In this document: positions 12,536 to 25,752 of the stretch, one piece after another | Layout of the letters: every line of letters starts with the position of its first letter | Numbering within the stretch: position 1 is the first letter of the stretch | Assembly: GCF_020497125.1 (NCBI RefSeq) | Contig: NC_059075.1 | Span: 61,213,321 to 61,277,320 of the forward strand | Source: Mauremys mutica | Lineage: Eukaryota; Chordata; Testudines; Geoemydidae | Length of the DNA stretch: 64,000 nucleotides | Reading direction: 5' to 3' | The notes under the pieces: model-generated | What the model was told of the DNA's origin: nothing | Database searches by the model: none | The model's input: the letters and a program-made list of their open reading frames with translations, nothing else | Position numbers and translations under genes: made by a program

Positions 12536-12663
12536 GAAGTAACCAAAAGACTAGCCAGAGAACAATGGAAAGTTGGAATGACTGGGATGTGAAACATGTT
12601 TCCCAAAAACATTCCATGAAATAAAATTGACAAAACTGTCTGGGAACAAAAAACTCTTAAGCA

Positions 12664-12702
12664 GTAAGAAAAAAAATAAAATAATAATAATAATAATAAA
12701 CA
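12664..12702. repeat. (AAT)n microsatellite
   Basis: Runs of AATA and AAT units in INO80 intron 1. Confidence 0.8.
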
Positions 12703-12877
12703 ATAAAGTTGTTGTGCTTTTCTGTAGTGCACCTTCATCCTGTTAAAAACAGGCCTAACTGCTGGCACCTAGATATTAAGAAACACAAAGGGTTGACTTT
12801 TATTAAGAATTGGGTTCTGGAGATACTAACGGGGTGTGGCGTCAGGAAAGCCCATTCCCAACGATAGTTTTATTGTG

Positions 12878-13018
12878 GACTCCGCCACCATGTGTGGTCT
12901 TGGACAAGTCACTTCACCACTCTGCCTCAGTCTGCATCATAAAATGGGAACAGTAATACATACCTACCTCATAAAATTGTTATGGGGATTCATTAATGTT
13001 TCTACAGCACTTTAAATA
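12878..13018 (+). repeat. MIR SINE fragment
   Basis: The order 'gtcttggacaagtcacttc', 'ctgcctcagt', 'aaaatgggaacagtaata' and 'ctacctcataaaattgtt' follows the conserved core and 3' half of MIR in sense orientation. Confidence 0.8.
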
Positions 13019-14339
13019 TGGCAATAATTTTAATAAGAGATTATTTCAAGCACACTGGTCAACCAATTGCCTGAAATAAGAGTTTCAAAACAAGCCAGCA
13101 GTTATGCTATTCTAGTGTTGCTATATCATTGATCACTTTTGTCCCCAGCTCATAAAACTTCTGTTCCTCTCTTTGGCTAGCTGACAAGCACCTTATTTCA
13201 ATATATGGTCACTAGAAATAGGAATACAAAATTCTGGGCATGTTAAATTACACAACTTTGTATACGTATATAAGATGCAAAATCTGTTAATGCAATACTA
13301 ATGCTGCATAGTTTAAAAAAATATATCAGGAAATGCACAAACTAGAATCTCCACAGCAATGTTAACTTGGCCAAATAAGTTCTCTATATTTTCCTATAGG
13401 TATTTATGGTCTATTTTCAGAGAGAGTGAGCAATGGCCTGATCTAGTACAACAATACCTTATATCAAATAACAGAGGTAGGAACACAGGAAGTACAAAGA
13501 ATCCAACAGATGAAAGTAAGAATCATGTACTGAAACATTCACCGTTATTAAAGGAAACAAGCTGATCTTTGAATGAAATGGGCAGCCACATATATCATAT
13601 GAACTGCATACCTGTAACCCAGAGATTAAAAAAAGTTAGAGAATCCTTTTTTCAGTTGAATCTTATATAAGGTGTTCTGGAAGAGAAAGGAGTGACAAAA
13701 ACCAACATAGGAGAAGAACTTTTTGAGTGGACCCGCTTAAGTTCACAGTTGAAGCTACAATGTATTTTTTCCTCATGCATCTCATAACTTTTTCCTCATG
13801 CATATCATAACTATTACTTTTATAGTGCCACAAGGTGTGCTTGATATTTGGTTTACAAACATACTACAAATTCTTGCCCAAAAGAGCTTACACTCTAAAA
13901 TTAAACTGTTGCGCCTTTTGCTATACTTAGTATCAACTATTGCCTATGTGTTTTTTTGCTTATGTGTTTTTAAAAAATCATCCAAATTCCTTTCTTACCC
14001 AGTCCATTTAGTAACGTTACTGAAAGCTCCTGGGTTGTCTAACACTAATCCAAATAACCTTTTTGCTTCAAACTGTTCATCATCTATCTTCAGGATTTTA
14101 AGTTCTCCAAAAAAGCCTGAAATATTTATGTTGTTGATGTTATTCAAGGTAAATAAATGTTTAGCAGACTTTGAGAATGTCTCTACTACAACCTTATCAA
14201 TTGTTCTTTTGTTTTCTTCTGTTACAAATACAGGCATAATGGTCAGGACAGTAATAAGAAAGCTTATTTTTGAACACATATGATTGGTTTTATTTCCAAA
14301 TTCAAAAAAAGTTACTGTGCATATGAGAGCTACTTATGC
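13019..14339. other. INO80 intron 1 segment without a clear element
   Basis: AT-rich. A 161-codon open frame at 13,798-14,283 has no recognisable domain and partly overlaps a repeat remnant ('cccaaaagagcttacactct'), so it is not called as a gene. Confidence 0.5.
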
Positions 14340-14347
14340 CCTATGTG

Positions 14348-14853
14348 TAGGGCCCTACCAATTTCATGGCAGTGAAAAAACGAGTCACAGACTGTGAAAT
14401 AAGCCCTTCCCTGTGAAATCTGATCTCCCTCTTGCTGCTGGTCTGGTGAGGGACAGGACTTGTCTTTCCATGTAGGGCAGCTCTCCCAGGGAGATCAAAC
14501 CCACCTCAGAGTGCTGTCCCCTGCTGCAGGAAGCTCTAGCCCCAGAGGTTCCTGCAGCTGGAGGAGACTTGTGGAGATGGATCCAATATTCCCCAGCTGC
14601 TGGGGGTGCCCCAGCTCCTAGCTACAAGTCCCTACTGGGCTGGGGAGGGACAAGACTTGTCCTTCCCTTACATGGCAGCTCAGGGGAGGAAGGAAGTAGA
14701 TCAGACCCACTTCCGGGTACCTTTTAGGTAGAGATCCCCAGTTACAACACTGAAATTTCAGGTGTAAACAGCGGAAAACGTGAAATTGATCAACTTTAAA
14801 ACCCTCTGGCCATGAAATTGATAAAAATGGATCATTAATTTGGTAGGGCCCTA
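14348..14853. mobile_element. Non-autonomous hAT element
   Basis: 506 bp with perfect 13-bp inverted ends (TAGGGCCCTACCA). It is flanked by an exact 8-bp target duplication CCTATGTG (14,340-14,347 and 14,854-14,861), which is diagnostic of hAT insertion. The interior has no transposase. Confidence 0.9.
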
Positions 14854-15234
14854 CCTATGTGATAATGATGTTCAGTTGCAAATAAATTTGTTCAGTTTGA
14901 GATTTTGTTTCTTGGGAAGCACCATAAATCAGCTGTTGAAGAGTTTTATAGTTTCTTTGCCAAGATCAATTGCCTTCTAAATAATTCTTCTGGTTTGTGT
15001 CATATGTGTAATAACAATTTCTCAAAAGGTATTCCTGAATGCCACAAAACTTGAAAGGAGATTTCCCCCTTGGTTATTTATATCAAAATATTGCTACATT
15101 TTTTCAATGACTGAAGTGAACAAATGTGTTCTATTTTTAGCTTGTGCTTTTAATCAAGGGTCTGGGTCTTCAGGTACATCATCTGAAATGAGTACTGTAT
15201 CCATTTTTGGCCTTGATTCTGCAAGGACTTAGCA

Positions 15235-16975
15235 AAGATTTGTAGATTTTAAGGCCAGAAAGGATTTCTGAGATTACATAGTCTGACCTCCTGCATAACA
15301 CAAGCCATAAGACTTCCCTGACCTGAATTCTACTTCAAGTTCAATGGGTGTGGTTGAACTAGAGCATATCTTTTAGAAAACTATGCAGTCTTGATTTAAA
15401 AATTTCCAGAGATGGAGAATCCTCCACAATGCTTGGTAAATTGTTCCAACAGTTAATTACCACTACTATTAAAAAATTGCATCTGATTTCTAATCTGAAT
15501 TTGTTTGCCTTCAACTTCCAGACACTGACTCCTGTTACACCTTTGTCTGATAAACTGAAGATCCCTCTATTATCAAATTTCTGTTCTCCAGGTAAGTAGT
15601 TATAAACTGATCAAATCATCCTTTAACCATCTTTGATAAATTAAATAGACTGATCTCCCTAAATCTCACACTATAAAAGCATGTTTTCTAATCCTTTAAT
15701 CAATCTTGTGGATCTTCTCTGAACCCTCTGCAATTTATCAACATCCTTCTTGAATTTGAGACACTAGAACTGGACAAAGTAACCCAGTAGCAGTTCCACC
15801 GGTGCCAAATACAGAGGTAATATAACCTCCTTACTCTTTGATATTCAACATTTTCACATCCAAGGATCACATTCACACTGGGAGCTCATGTTCAGCTGAT
15901 TATCCACCATGACCACTAAGTCTTTTTCAGAGTCACTCCTTCCAAGGACAGAGCCCCATCCCTCAAGTATGGCCTACATATATGGAAATTATGAATATGA
16001 CCTTACATTTGGCCATACAGAAACATCTTTGCTTGAGGCCGGCTTACCAGCCGATCCAGATTGTTCTGTATCAGTGACCTGTCCTCTTCATTATTTACCA
16101 CTCCCCCAATCTTTTTGTCATCGTCAAATTTAAGCAGTAATGATTTCATGTTTTATTCTAGATCGCTGATAAAAGTCTTAAATAGAGGAGGGACAAGAAC
16201 TGATCTCTGTAGGACTTGGCTAGAAAGACACCCACTCAATGATTCACTATTTACAATTACATTTTGAAAAATTGACAATATTTAATCCACTTAGTGTGTG
16301 CCATACTGATTTTGTATAGTTATAGTTTTGTAATCAAAATGTTGTGTGGTACCAAATTAAATGACTTACAGAAGTCTAAATATATTCCATCAACACTATT
16401 ACCTTTATCAACCTAAATTGTAATTTCATTATCTTGTCTCTCCTACCAACAGAAATCGGTCCAATAAAAGATACTAACCTCACCCACCATGTCTCTTGAA
16501 GATATCAAGTTAGTTTGACAAGGTCTATTTTCCATAAACCCATACTGACTGTCATTAATTAACCTCCTTTAATTCTTTATTAAATCTAGCCCTGTATCTG
16601 CAATTCCATTACTTTACCAAGGATCAATGACAGGCCTATAATTATCCAGATCATCCTGTTTACTCTTTCCAAATATTGGTACATTAGTTGTTTTTTTTTT
16701 CCCAGTCCTCTGGAACTTCTCCAGTGTTCATATACTTATTAAATTAATTAACGGTCTAAAGAGCACCTCAGCCAGCTGTTTTAAAACTCCTGGATGCAAG
16801 TTCCCCAGACCTGATGATTTTAAAATGTCTAACTTGAACAGGTATTGTTTAATATCCCCCATACTTACCATTGCAGTGGGAAGTATATCATCATCATCAG
16901 GATATGAATACATCATCCAACTTTTTCCCAAATACAGAGAATAACTAAGATCATGCATACTTTTAGCAGGATCAG
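15235..16975 (-). mobile_element. CR1 LINE, 3' part with decayed reverse-transcriptase ORF
   Basis: The reverse complement follows the CR1 3' half for about 1.7 kb. The plus-strand text 'agtctgacctcctgcataac' is the complement of the 3' UTR region. A frame at 16,728-16,958 (minus) reads like the start of the CR1 reverse-transcriptase domain (HPGVLKQLAEVLFRPL). Many stops and frameshifts; 5'-truncated. Confidence 0.85.
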
Positions 16976-19895
16976 AGTCTCAGAAGCTAAATATTTTGAG
17001 GCTTTTTCTGCCTTTATGAAAATCCAACTTATTCCAGATGAGGAATCATGAACTCTGGAAAGTAGATTCTTTACTTTTTGGGTTTAGCAGCCACCAGACA
17101 TCAACTACATTTTTTCCCATAAGGACAGAATTGAAGGTTTTAGATTTTTTGCTAATCTGTAAATTGGGAGAATTTCATCTAACCCAAACTTTAAACATAG
17201 CACTAAAGTCTCCTCCATAAATGATTTATGTGTGTGCTGGGAACAATTAGTAAATAAATCAGACAGAAAACAGATATATTTAGAGGGGCAAACATACATC
17301 AAATATTAAGATTCCCAGGCAGTGTGCCAGAAAGCAAGAGATAATATTCCTCTCTGGTCTTCAAAAAAACTGTAGTAACTACAAAGGGTAAGTTTTATGA
17401 ACATAGTAACTTCCTTTTGATGGGTGTATTGTTGGATTCGTCAAATACTTGTCCACCCAAACTTTTTTTTTCCCTCCCAAATTAATTGTTTTCTGAAGTA
17501 TTTAGATGTGTTTCCTGAGTTAGGGTAATATCCACTTCCACACTTGAGACAGAAGAGAACTTTCTTATATTTTATTATGTGGTAAATGCCATTTATATTC
17601 CACTTACAGGATTTGTATGAAAACAAGTGGAAGGTTGCATTATACTTAGTCTCTTTATGCAAGGCATTCTTATCTAAATAAGCTTTACATATAATGTTGG
17701 TTGCTAGAATACCCTTCTCAATTCAGTTATACTGGGTAATCAATATCTTGCCTTTGAATAACTAAATAAAACTTCTGAATTTAAACACATGTTCTTAAAC
17801 ATACTAAAACTCTGCTGAAGACAAATTCATTAAACCATTTTTACAGTCATACTGTAGACAGAACAAAGGTCCAGTCATTGAATTTATCATGGAATTTTTT
17901 TTTAAACTTACACAATACTCTCATAGTGGTTCTCAACTATCTACTGCAACTACCTACATAATTTTAATTTTAAAGATATTTTACTTTCTCAAATGCAAAA
18001 AACTGTAATGTGCATAGAGATTTTTCCATATTTGTAATGACAGAGAACAGCAAGGAAACTATTCAGAGATGATGGTTTTAGATGTGTATTACTTTGTATC
18101 CAGCAACCACAACGATCTTTAAAGGAATACCCATTTGCAAATTTTGGAGCTTCCACAGGGCTTTTTAAACAGGCTTAAGAAATATGTAACTCAGAGTGTT
18201 ACGGCACTTTTTTGTGAAAATTAATGCAGATATATACTTAAAATGGCAATATTATTTAGGTAAAAGGTATTTCAATATTTTTTACTTATTTCTGTGTTAT
18301 GTTTATCTTTGATGATCCGTTAATAGGAAACATTATAATACTTCTAATTGAGAGAAGTCTTTAATTTCCATGTAGCCTATAGACTGTACTAATTAAGGGG
18401 GCCTATATCTGTGATGCTTCCTGGGATACCCAGAGCTATGAGTCAACTTGTTACCACCTGCCTCCAGAGCGAGGGAGTCTTGTCTGTACCCGCTAAGTAT
18501 TAGTTTCCTAACACAACCACCCTGTTAGTCACTCAAGCACTCTCCTCTGGGCTGCATCAGACCTATCTTTGCCTAGCAGGTTGACAACAAATGCACCCAA
18601 CCCCCTCATCCCCTCTTCAAAGTGTCTTTCTGTGGTAGCCAGCCCTGATCAGTGGATACCCACAGAAATCCCAGATCCTCTGTTTCCAACGAAACAGTGT
18701 ATCTCAGTTCACCAGTTTTACCTTAGAGCACCACTCCTGTAATACACACAGTGCTTGACTTAAATTATAAAGCAAAAAGGAAAGAATTTAAGATTATTTC
18801 TTTATTTAAGAATGGTTGGCAAATCAAATAAAAACCAGTATGAGAGATGGGAACAAATGGTAACATATAAAGCAACATCACAGCACACAATCTAAAGCCT
18901 AAACCTAACTAACAAGTTATCCTCCTGTCTAAAGAAGCTTATCTCACCCAAAATTTTCTCCAGCATTTTCCACCAGTTTGGTCGAGACCCTTTCTCATAA
19001 AATCAAGCCTGTTGAGAGTTTATCTTCTCAGACTGATGGAACACATTGGGGTTCCTCTGTACTCCAGATATAGTTTCAAAAGTTAATTACTCCTAAACAG
19101 GGTAACACCTGCTATTTACCTCTTCCTGTTAATTTCCTCTCTCTGAAGATTTCACCATCCTTCATTGGCATTCAGTTCAGATTTGTGAGTTGGAGGTCCA
19201 TTGTGAACCATATAATACTTAATTTTTATGTAAGCAGACATACAGAGAAACATTTCTCGTTTGAAAGAGAACCTGCTTTTCACATTTGCTTGTGCCCAGC
19301 CCTAGACACAGATCTTAAGAACATACTTTTCAGTATTTATATATGTAAATGCTTATACAACATCCATACGTGCATTTTTGCAATGATTTTGATGACTTGA
19401 ATGACACAATCTTTCAACAGAGACCTCACATGATGCTCTTTACATTTTAGTTCACCAAATACCAAACCCAGGGGATTCCTGTTAACCTTATGCCAGTTGG
19501 CATCAAGAAATCCTTGGGTCATAATATCAAGTACCATTCAGATACTTCTCTTATAGATTGTTCAGGGCAGCTTTCTCGCTATCCTTTTCTTGTGGTTCTA
19601 CTGCTGATCTTTACATCTGACTAAAACTGTGATATAGGAATGAATGAAGTTTACCGCTTTCACTAGTGGGCATATTTAACCCTATTAATATGTAATAACC
19701 AAATAAAAAAATTAAAATTACATTCAGATTTTGCCATTGTTAACTCAACTCATTATTTTATTGCTTTCAATGTCCTAAAATCTCTGCCTCTTCGAAATAT
19801 AGTTGGGTGTAAAAAGAAAGGAGAGAGAGGGGAAAGGGCCGAGATTGACAAAAATGACTAAGTCTAAAAATAAGGGCCCATCGGGTACCAAGTGT
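16976..19895. other. INO80 intron 1 segment, mostly unassigned
   Basis: AT-rich with no gene. The stretch 18,400-19,150 differs in composition and resembles in layout the unclassified repeat at 37,692-38,776 (an A-rich centre with AATAAA motifs), but no ends could be defined. Confidence 0.4.
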
Positions 19896-20606
19896 GCAAG
19901 AGCAAACAGAATGCTGGGAATCATTAAGAAAAGGGTAGAAAAATAGGACAGAAAATATCACGGTTGCCTCTATATGAATCCATGGTACGCCCACATCTTG
20001 AATACTGTGTGCAGATGTGGTCGCCCCATCTCAAAAAAGATATATTGGAATTGGAAAAGGTTCAGAAAAAGGCAACAAAAATGATTAGGGGTATGAAATG
20101 GCTTCCATATGAGGAGAGATTAATAAGACTGGGACTTTTCAGCTTGGAAAAGAGACAGTTAAGTAGAGATATGACTGAGGTCTATAAAATCATGACTGGT
20201 ATAGACAAAGTAGATAAGGAAGTGTTGTTTACAATTTCTCACAACACAAGAACTAGGGGTCACCAAATGAAATTAATAGGCAGCAGGTTTAAAATAAATG
20301 AAAGGAAGTATTTCTTCACACAATGCACAGTCAACCTGTGGAACTCCTTGCCAGAGGATTTTGTGAAGGACAAGACCATAACAGGGTTCAAAAAAAGAAC
20401 TAGATAAATTCATGGAGGATAGGTCCATCAATGGTGTCCCTAGCCTCTGTTTGCCAGAAGCTGGGAATGAGCGACAGGGGGTGGATCACTTGATGATTAC
20501 CTGTTTTGTTCATTCCCTCTGGGGCACCTGGCACTGGCCACTGTTGGAAGACAGGATACTGGGCTAGATGAACCTTTGGTCTGACCCAATAGGGCCATTC
20601 TTATGT
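19896..20606 (+). mobile_element. CR1 LINE 3' end with C-terminal ORF2 fragment
   Basis: A frame at 19,964-20,407 encodes the C-terminal part of CR1 ORF2 ([48 protein letters not shown]). The 3' UTR follows and ends 'ggtctgacccaatagggcc' then 'attcttatgt', the usual turtle CR1 terminus. 5'-truncated. Confidence 0.92.
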
Positions 20607-22274
20607 GACCCTCTAAATTATTAAAGGCAAACTTGAAGTTATGCCAATGGGTTTAGAGTTCTAACCACCTTCAAACTGGGTAGGAGTAACCTTGATTAAC
20701 TTTAATCAAGACACACTGAGAAATACTTGAGGTTTAAGCTAATTTTTTTTTTAAGTATCTTGCCCACAGACACTGCTTTTAGATCACTATTTAGTTGAAC
20801 TATAATTTAGATGTGGGGTTTTTGTTTGCTTTTTTTTTTTAAATCTGCTTATTACAATGTCTAGTCAGTCAACAAACAGCACTAGAGGAGAACTCTCCAA
20901 GGACATCTTCGGAAGCAACTAGTTATGTTTTATATTAAGGGCTTCCAAGATTTTGGCATTTATTTCCACTAAACAACAGCAAACATATTGCCTTCTAGAA
21001 GCACAGAGAAAGATCAGCTTTAAAACACTGGGTTTTCCAGTTTAAACAAATATTTGCTGGCTATTGCTGACTTTGATTTCAACATGCTTTTACAATAAAA
21101 GTCCAATTTAAACCAGAAGCCCTATATATGACATGTACACAACTTAAAAATTATATTTCACTTCAAAAACAGAGAGAATTTTTATGCATGTCTGGTTGCA
21201 ACAGTGGATTTTTCTTCAAGATCCTTGCCTTACATTTTTCTGCATGCCTCAGAACCTCTGCATCCTAGCTGAAACTCAAAGGATTGCTGTTTTTTCCTCC
21301 TTTGCATTTAATACTGAGGCCAAACTGTGATAACCCATCAACCTGCTGGTGAAAGGTTGACTAGACTTTCTTTGGAGATCATCAATGCTATCCTCTAATC
21401 AGCTGGAGAGAGTATTATTGAGTGGGGTGAATTCAAAAATCATGATTTTTTAAAAAAGGAACAACATATATTTTATTTCAAACATTTTTATTATGTTACT
21501 AGTTATTTTCTTCCCAATTTATAGTCTCTGATTGCGAAAGTGGATATTTTGTACTTTTTATTATTAGTTTTCAAATTCTTAGTAGAATTTCAGATTTTGC
21601 AGAAGGATTTTCTCCTGAGAAGTTTTACACTTAAAATATTCATCTGTGCTGAAAATGACAAGTCCAGGTCCTCAATAACATCCTTACTGTGAGAACACAT
21701 ATGCAAACACAAAGCTGAAAGCAAATAGCTTGTGGTATATTTGCAACCTTCATCACATTCCGATATACTTCCACAAGTCAAGGAAGTTGAAATGTTGCAT
21801 CAGCATTGGCGGTTTGAAGTCAATGGGACCTGTGCTCTTAGGTCACTTAAGTACTTTTAAATATCCATCCTTACATGCCTAAATATGGAGTCTTACCTTA
21901 AGTGTCCAATTTTGATAATTTTGGCCTGTGTTTAAAAAAAATTGACAATAATTTTGCTAATATATTGAACCTCTATTAACAATGAACCACTTTTGTTTTG
22001 AAGTGACAAAGACTTTATGCCACTAAAAGAAAAGTTGAATAAAAATACAATTGTGCCCCTTTTGCTGCAAACACTTATGTACATGTTAGTTTTGAACACG
22101 AGTAGTCTACTGAAGTCAACGGTACTATTTATGCAAGTAAAATTACATATCTGCTTAAGCAGTTGCAGGATCAGGGCCTTCACTTTCAATATTTTCTTTT
22201 TTGCCTAATAGTTTCATAGAACTTAAATAGGATACCCTACCAGCTGTGCCATTTAAAAAACAAACCCAAAACAG
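20607..22274. other. INO80 intron 1 segment without a clear element
   Basis: AT-rich. Two decayed pieces near 21,800-21,900 and 22,050-22,180 ('gctgcaaacacttatg', 'ttgcaggatcagggcctt') resemble a common turtle repeat that is also visible at 44,025-44,140. Confidence 0.4.
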
Positions 22275-22285
22275 CATTACTGATT

Positions 22286-22436
22286 ACCTTATAGACTAAC
22301 AGACATATAGGAATACCCACTTCGTCGGTATTCACCCACGAAAGCTCATGCTCCTATATGTCTGTTAGTCTATAAGGTGCCACAGGACTCTTTGCTGCTT
22401 TTACAGATCCAGACTAACACGGCTATGCCTCTGATA
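22286..22436 (+). mobile_element. Penelope-derived repeat with 5' fold-back
   Basis: The sense 3' part ('cccacgaaagctcatgctcc', 'gtctgttagtctataaggt', 'agactaacacggctatgcc') is preceded by an inverted copy of its own middle. Exact 11-bp target duplications CATTACTGATT flank it at 22,275-22,285 and 22,437-22,447. GAAA and the second strand of hammerhead stem II remain. The CTGATGA core is lost at the fold-back junction. Confidence 0.8.
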
Positions 22437-22689
22437 CATTACTGATTTAGTTCACTATCAATTTAAATCTAAAGTTGCAATACCACACATTTTCATGTTA
22501 GCTTTACAAAGCCTCAATTTGTTTCAAATCAATTTTTTTAAAGTGATTAGAATTATGGTTTGAATCACTTCACCCTGCTAATGACAAAAAAGGAACTCCT
22601 CCGAGGCAGAATAGGCCACCTCTGACACGTTTGCACAGCGCTGCTGGCCTGGGGGAAGGAAAAGAGAGAGGCAGACAGCAGTACTAAGT

Positions 22690-23330
22690 CTCTGTCTACA
22701 GTAGTAAGTTGCATTACTTAAACTATATTGTACAGTGAAAATGGTACAATCCTCCGCACTGTGGACAAAGTTATTCCCGACAAGAAGGGGAATAAACTGT
22801 ACCAGTAGTAGGAAATGTTACTTACTCCTTCTCATAACACACAAACTAGGGGTCACCAAATGAAATTAATAGGCAGCAGGTTTAAAACAAGTAAAAGGAA
22901 GTATTTCTTCACACAGCACACAGTCAACATGTGGAACTCTTTGCCAGAAGATGTTGTGAAAGTCAAGACTATAACAGGGTTAAAAAAAAAACTATGTTCA
23001 TGGAGGATAGGTCCATCAATGGCTTTTAGCCAGGATGGGCAGGAATGGTGTCCCTAGCCTCTGTTTGCCAGAAGCTGGGAATGAGCGACAGGGATCTCTT
23101 GATGATTTACCTCTTCTGTTCATTACCTCTGGGGCACCTGGCACTGGCCACTGTCAGAAGACAGGATACTGGGCTAGATGCACCTCTGGTCTGACCCAGT
23201 ATGACCATTCTTATGTTTTTATGTTCAGTATAATGTATCTTTATACCAGTATAACTGTGTCCACATTGGGCTTTTCCCAGTATAAACTTTTTAAAAAAAA
23301 ACCCACAAGAGTCATACCCTAATTGAAATA
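22690..23330. repeat. GTCTACAC-type MITE split by a CR1 insertion
   Basis: Left part 22,690-22,815 ('gtctctgtctacagtag', 'ctgtaccagtagtagg') and right part about 23,227-23,330 ('ataccagtataactgtgtcc') read as two halves of the family seen at 23,672 and 55,870. A CR1 copy lies between them. Confidence 0.5.
22820..23226 (+). mobile_element. CR1 LINE 3' end
   Basis: Encodes the same ORF2 tail as the 19,896 copy ([20 protein letters not shown]) and ends 'gggctagatgcacctctgg', then 'attcttatgtttttatg'. Heavily 5'-truncated. Confidence 0.9.
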
Positions 23331-23671
23331 GGTATGCCACTAGAACATTCATAGATAAGGCCTAAGAATTGAACCCAGAACAATGAGAACACAACTTATC
23401 AGGCCTCTACAGTTCCTTCACACTTTTGTCACTATTTTTTCCCCTCATCCAACCCTTCATGTTTTGCATTCTAACTAAGAGCCATTACAAGAGTTTATCC
23501 ACAGCCAAAGAATCCCAGACAAATTGTATTTCCCTCCACTCTCTAAGAGATACATTTCATTTTTCTTTTTCCAGGGAAATTCTCCATTGTGACATATAAA
23601 ACATTACATCAGAATGGTGCAAGAAATACCATAAGCATGCAATTTAAAAGCAAACATACACAAAGAGGCTA

Positions 23672-23900
23672 AAGGCCATGTCCACACTAGAAACTTTTGC
23701 CAGTATAAATCATGCCAATTAAGGATACAATTTCTTTTACTGTGTTTTTAACCAGCAAAAGCCCTAATGCGGATGCAGTTATACCAGACTGCTTTAGCCA
23801 GCACAGCTTAATTTGCTTGGGTAACTAGTAAAAGACCAGCAAAAGAGGGCCTTAAGCTATGTTATGTTAAGTTATAAGTTGTGTCTACAGTCAAAGGGTT
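23672..23900. repeat. GTCTACAC-type MITE (Harbinger-like ends)
   Basis: Starts 'aggccatgtccacactag' and ends near 'ttgtgtctacag'. The interior 'gcagttataccag' is typical of this turtle family. Similar copies are at 30,780, 34,522, 35,898 and 55,871. Confidence 0.55.
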
Positions 23901-23932
23901 TTCCAGTATACCCATACAGGTAAACCCTCATA

Positions 23933-24769
23933 TACACTTGGGGGAATTCCTGCACGGCACATGCAGAATTTTTTTTATGTGCAGAAAATACATTCTGCCC
24001 AAAATGTATTATTTCGCCCACCAGAGGCCACTGTGGCACCAGAACAACCAGCAGCTGGCTGCGTTCATAACAGCACCCTGCCCACAGAGCCCAGGTTAGG
24101 AGGCACAGGATATGGTGGGGGAAAACCGAGTGGAGCACACAGGGCTGCTGGGGGGTCACTGGGGTTCAGAAGGGCTAGTGGGGGGACAGACCAGGGCAGG
24201 GCTCAGGAGCCAGTGGAGTGACAGCATTAAGCCAGAGGCTAAATGGAAGAGGGAATGCAGGGCCACACAGGAATAGGGGTGATGTACCTGACTGAATGGG
24301 AGAGGTAGCAGTCAGCCAGGTCCTGCATGGGGGAGGCTCACCAACTCCCTAACAGTCCCCCCTTCTCCCCCCTCAAAAAAAAAAAAAGACCTAACTCCCT
24401 CCAGGTTCACGCCCAGGCTCCTTCTCTCTCCCTCAGCTCCTCCATTACCCCCGACACCCCACGCCTTTGCACTGCTTCTGAGGGGTGCAAGAAATATGTT
24501 TCTGCAGTGTAATTTAAATGAATTACTCAAAGTTCTCTGCTGATTTGTCTAGTAAGGAATCTATTTGTCAAAAAAAAAAAAAATAAAGATTCAGGAATCT
24601 TTTTTCCCCCTGTATTACAGACATACTCACTGACAGGTATTTTGAAACAAATTGTCAAAATAACTGAAACTGGTGTGATTATGTGTGTTATTTTGACAAA
24701 ATTTGCAGAATTTTAAAATACTGTGCACAGAATTTTTAATTTTTTGGCACAGAATTCCCCCCAGGAGTA
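23933..24769. mobile_element. Second copy of the GGGGGAATTC-ended DNA transposon
   Basis: The left end TACACTTGGGGGAATTC and the right end (complement TACTCCTGGGGGGAATTCTG) match the element at 6,784-7,501. CCTCATA abuts both ends as a 7-bp direct repeat. The interior shows no transposase. Confidence 0.72.
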
Positions 24770-25752
24770 CCTCATAGCGTACACGAGGCCTTAGTAAAAC
24801 AAGGGTAGTCCCCATTCATTCTTTTTTCTGGGGAAATATTTCTCAATATAACTTCAGGGTAACGAGCGACTACATTTATTAGCAAAAGACTGCAGGCTGG
24901 CAAAGAAAATTTAATTTTATGAACCTTTAAATTTCAGTCCCCATTAATGTTGACCTTGAATAAATACAAATTACTTTGACCAGCTGCATACATACACCTA
25001 GAGGGAAAAAAAACAAAAACAAAAAAATAAAACCATGTATATAGCCAATAAACAGAAAAGTCTGACACTACTTCCAGCAACACAGATGCCACCTTTAACA
25101 ATGTAAACTACAGACTAGAAAAGTGACTTGGAGAAATCAAGCAATGCGATTGACTATATACCTGTTAAATTAGGGGCAAAAACCGCTCTAGAGGGGCAGG
25201 GGACTGGATTTCTGGAGCCCCTGCACAAAGGCTTACGCACATTCTGTGCCCCTTGAAGCACTTGTCTACAGGGGCTTCACATGCACTTGCCACACAGTGA
25301 GAATTAAGTAGCATGTTGAGGGTAATTCAGGACATCTGTTGTTATCCTGGTACACCAGCCTTTCCCCTGGCATAGCTGGCGTACAATTGGCATGGAGGTT
25401 TTTTCAACCCCAGGTTGGAATATTGGCTGTGGAACATTAGAGGAGAGATCTTTCTTCTGCCAGTCCCTAAGGAGATTTCCAGCACACAGGCTTGTCAGGC
25501 TGTATGCTTGGTATAGAATTTATATATTATAACCAAGTGAGTAAGAACTTGTTCCCCCAATCACTAGACAATGTTAAAATACTGCCTTGCAAACATAAAT
25601 GAGACACAGGGAATGGATTGGCAAAAAGTGAGTTAGAGAAAACCTTTCTATAAACTTTGAGAACAACCTCACGTTGCAGTCCATTTCTTGTTTTTTCATT
25701 ACTGTACATATCGATCTGAGAATATTTTTAGTTTCAAGATATTGTTTATGAA
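24770..25752. other. INO80 intron 1 segment without a clear element
   Basis: An A-rich stretch at 25,003-25,030. No repeat family was recognised. Confidence 0.5.

Noticed and set aside
13798..14283. 161-codon open frame
   Set aside because: No recognisable domain; AT-rich chance frame overlapping an old repeat remnant.
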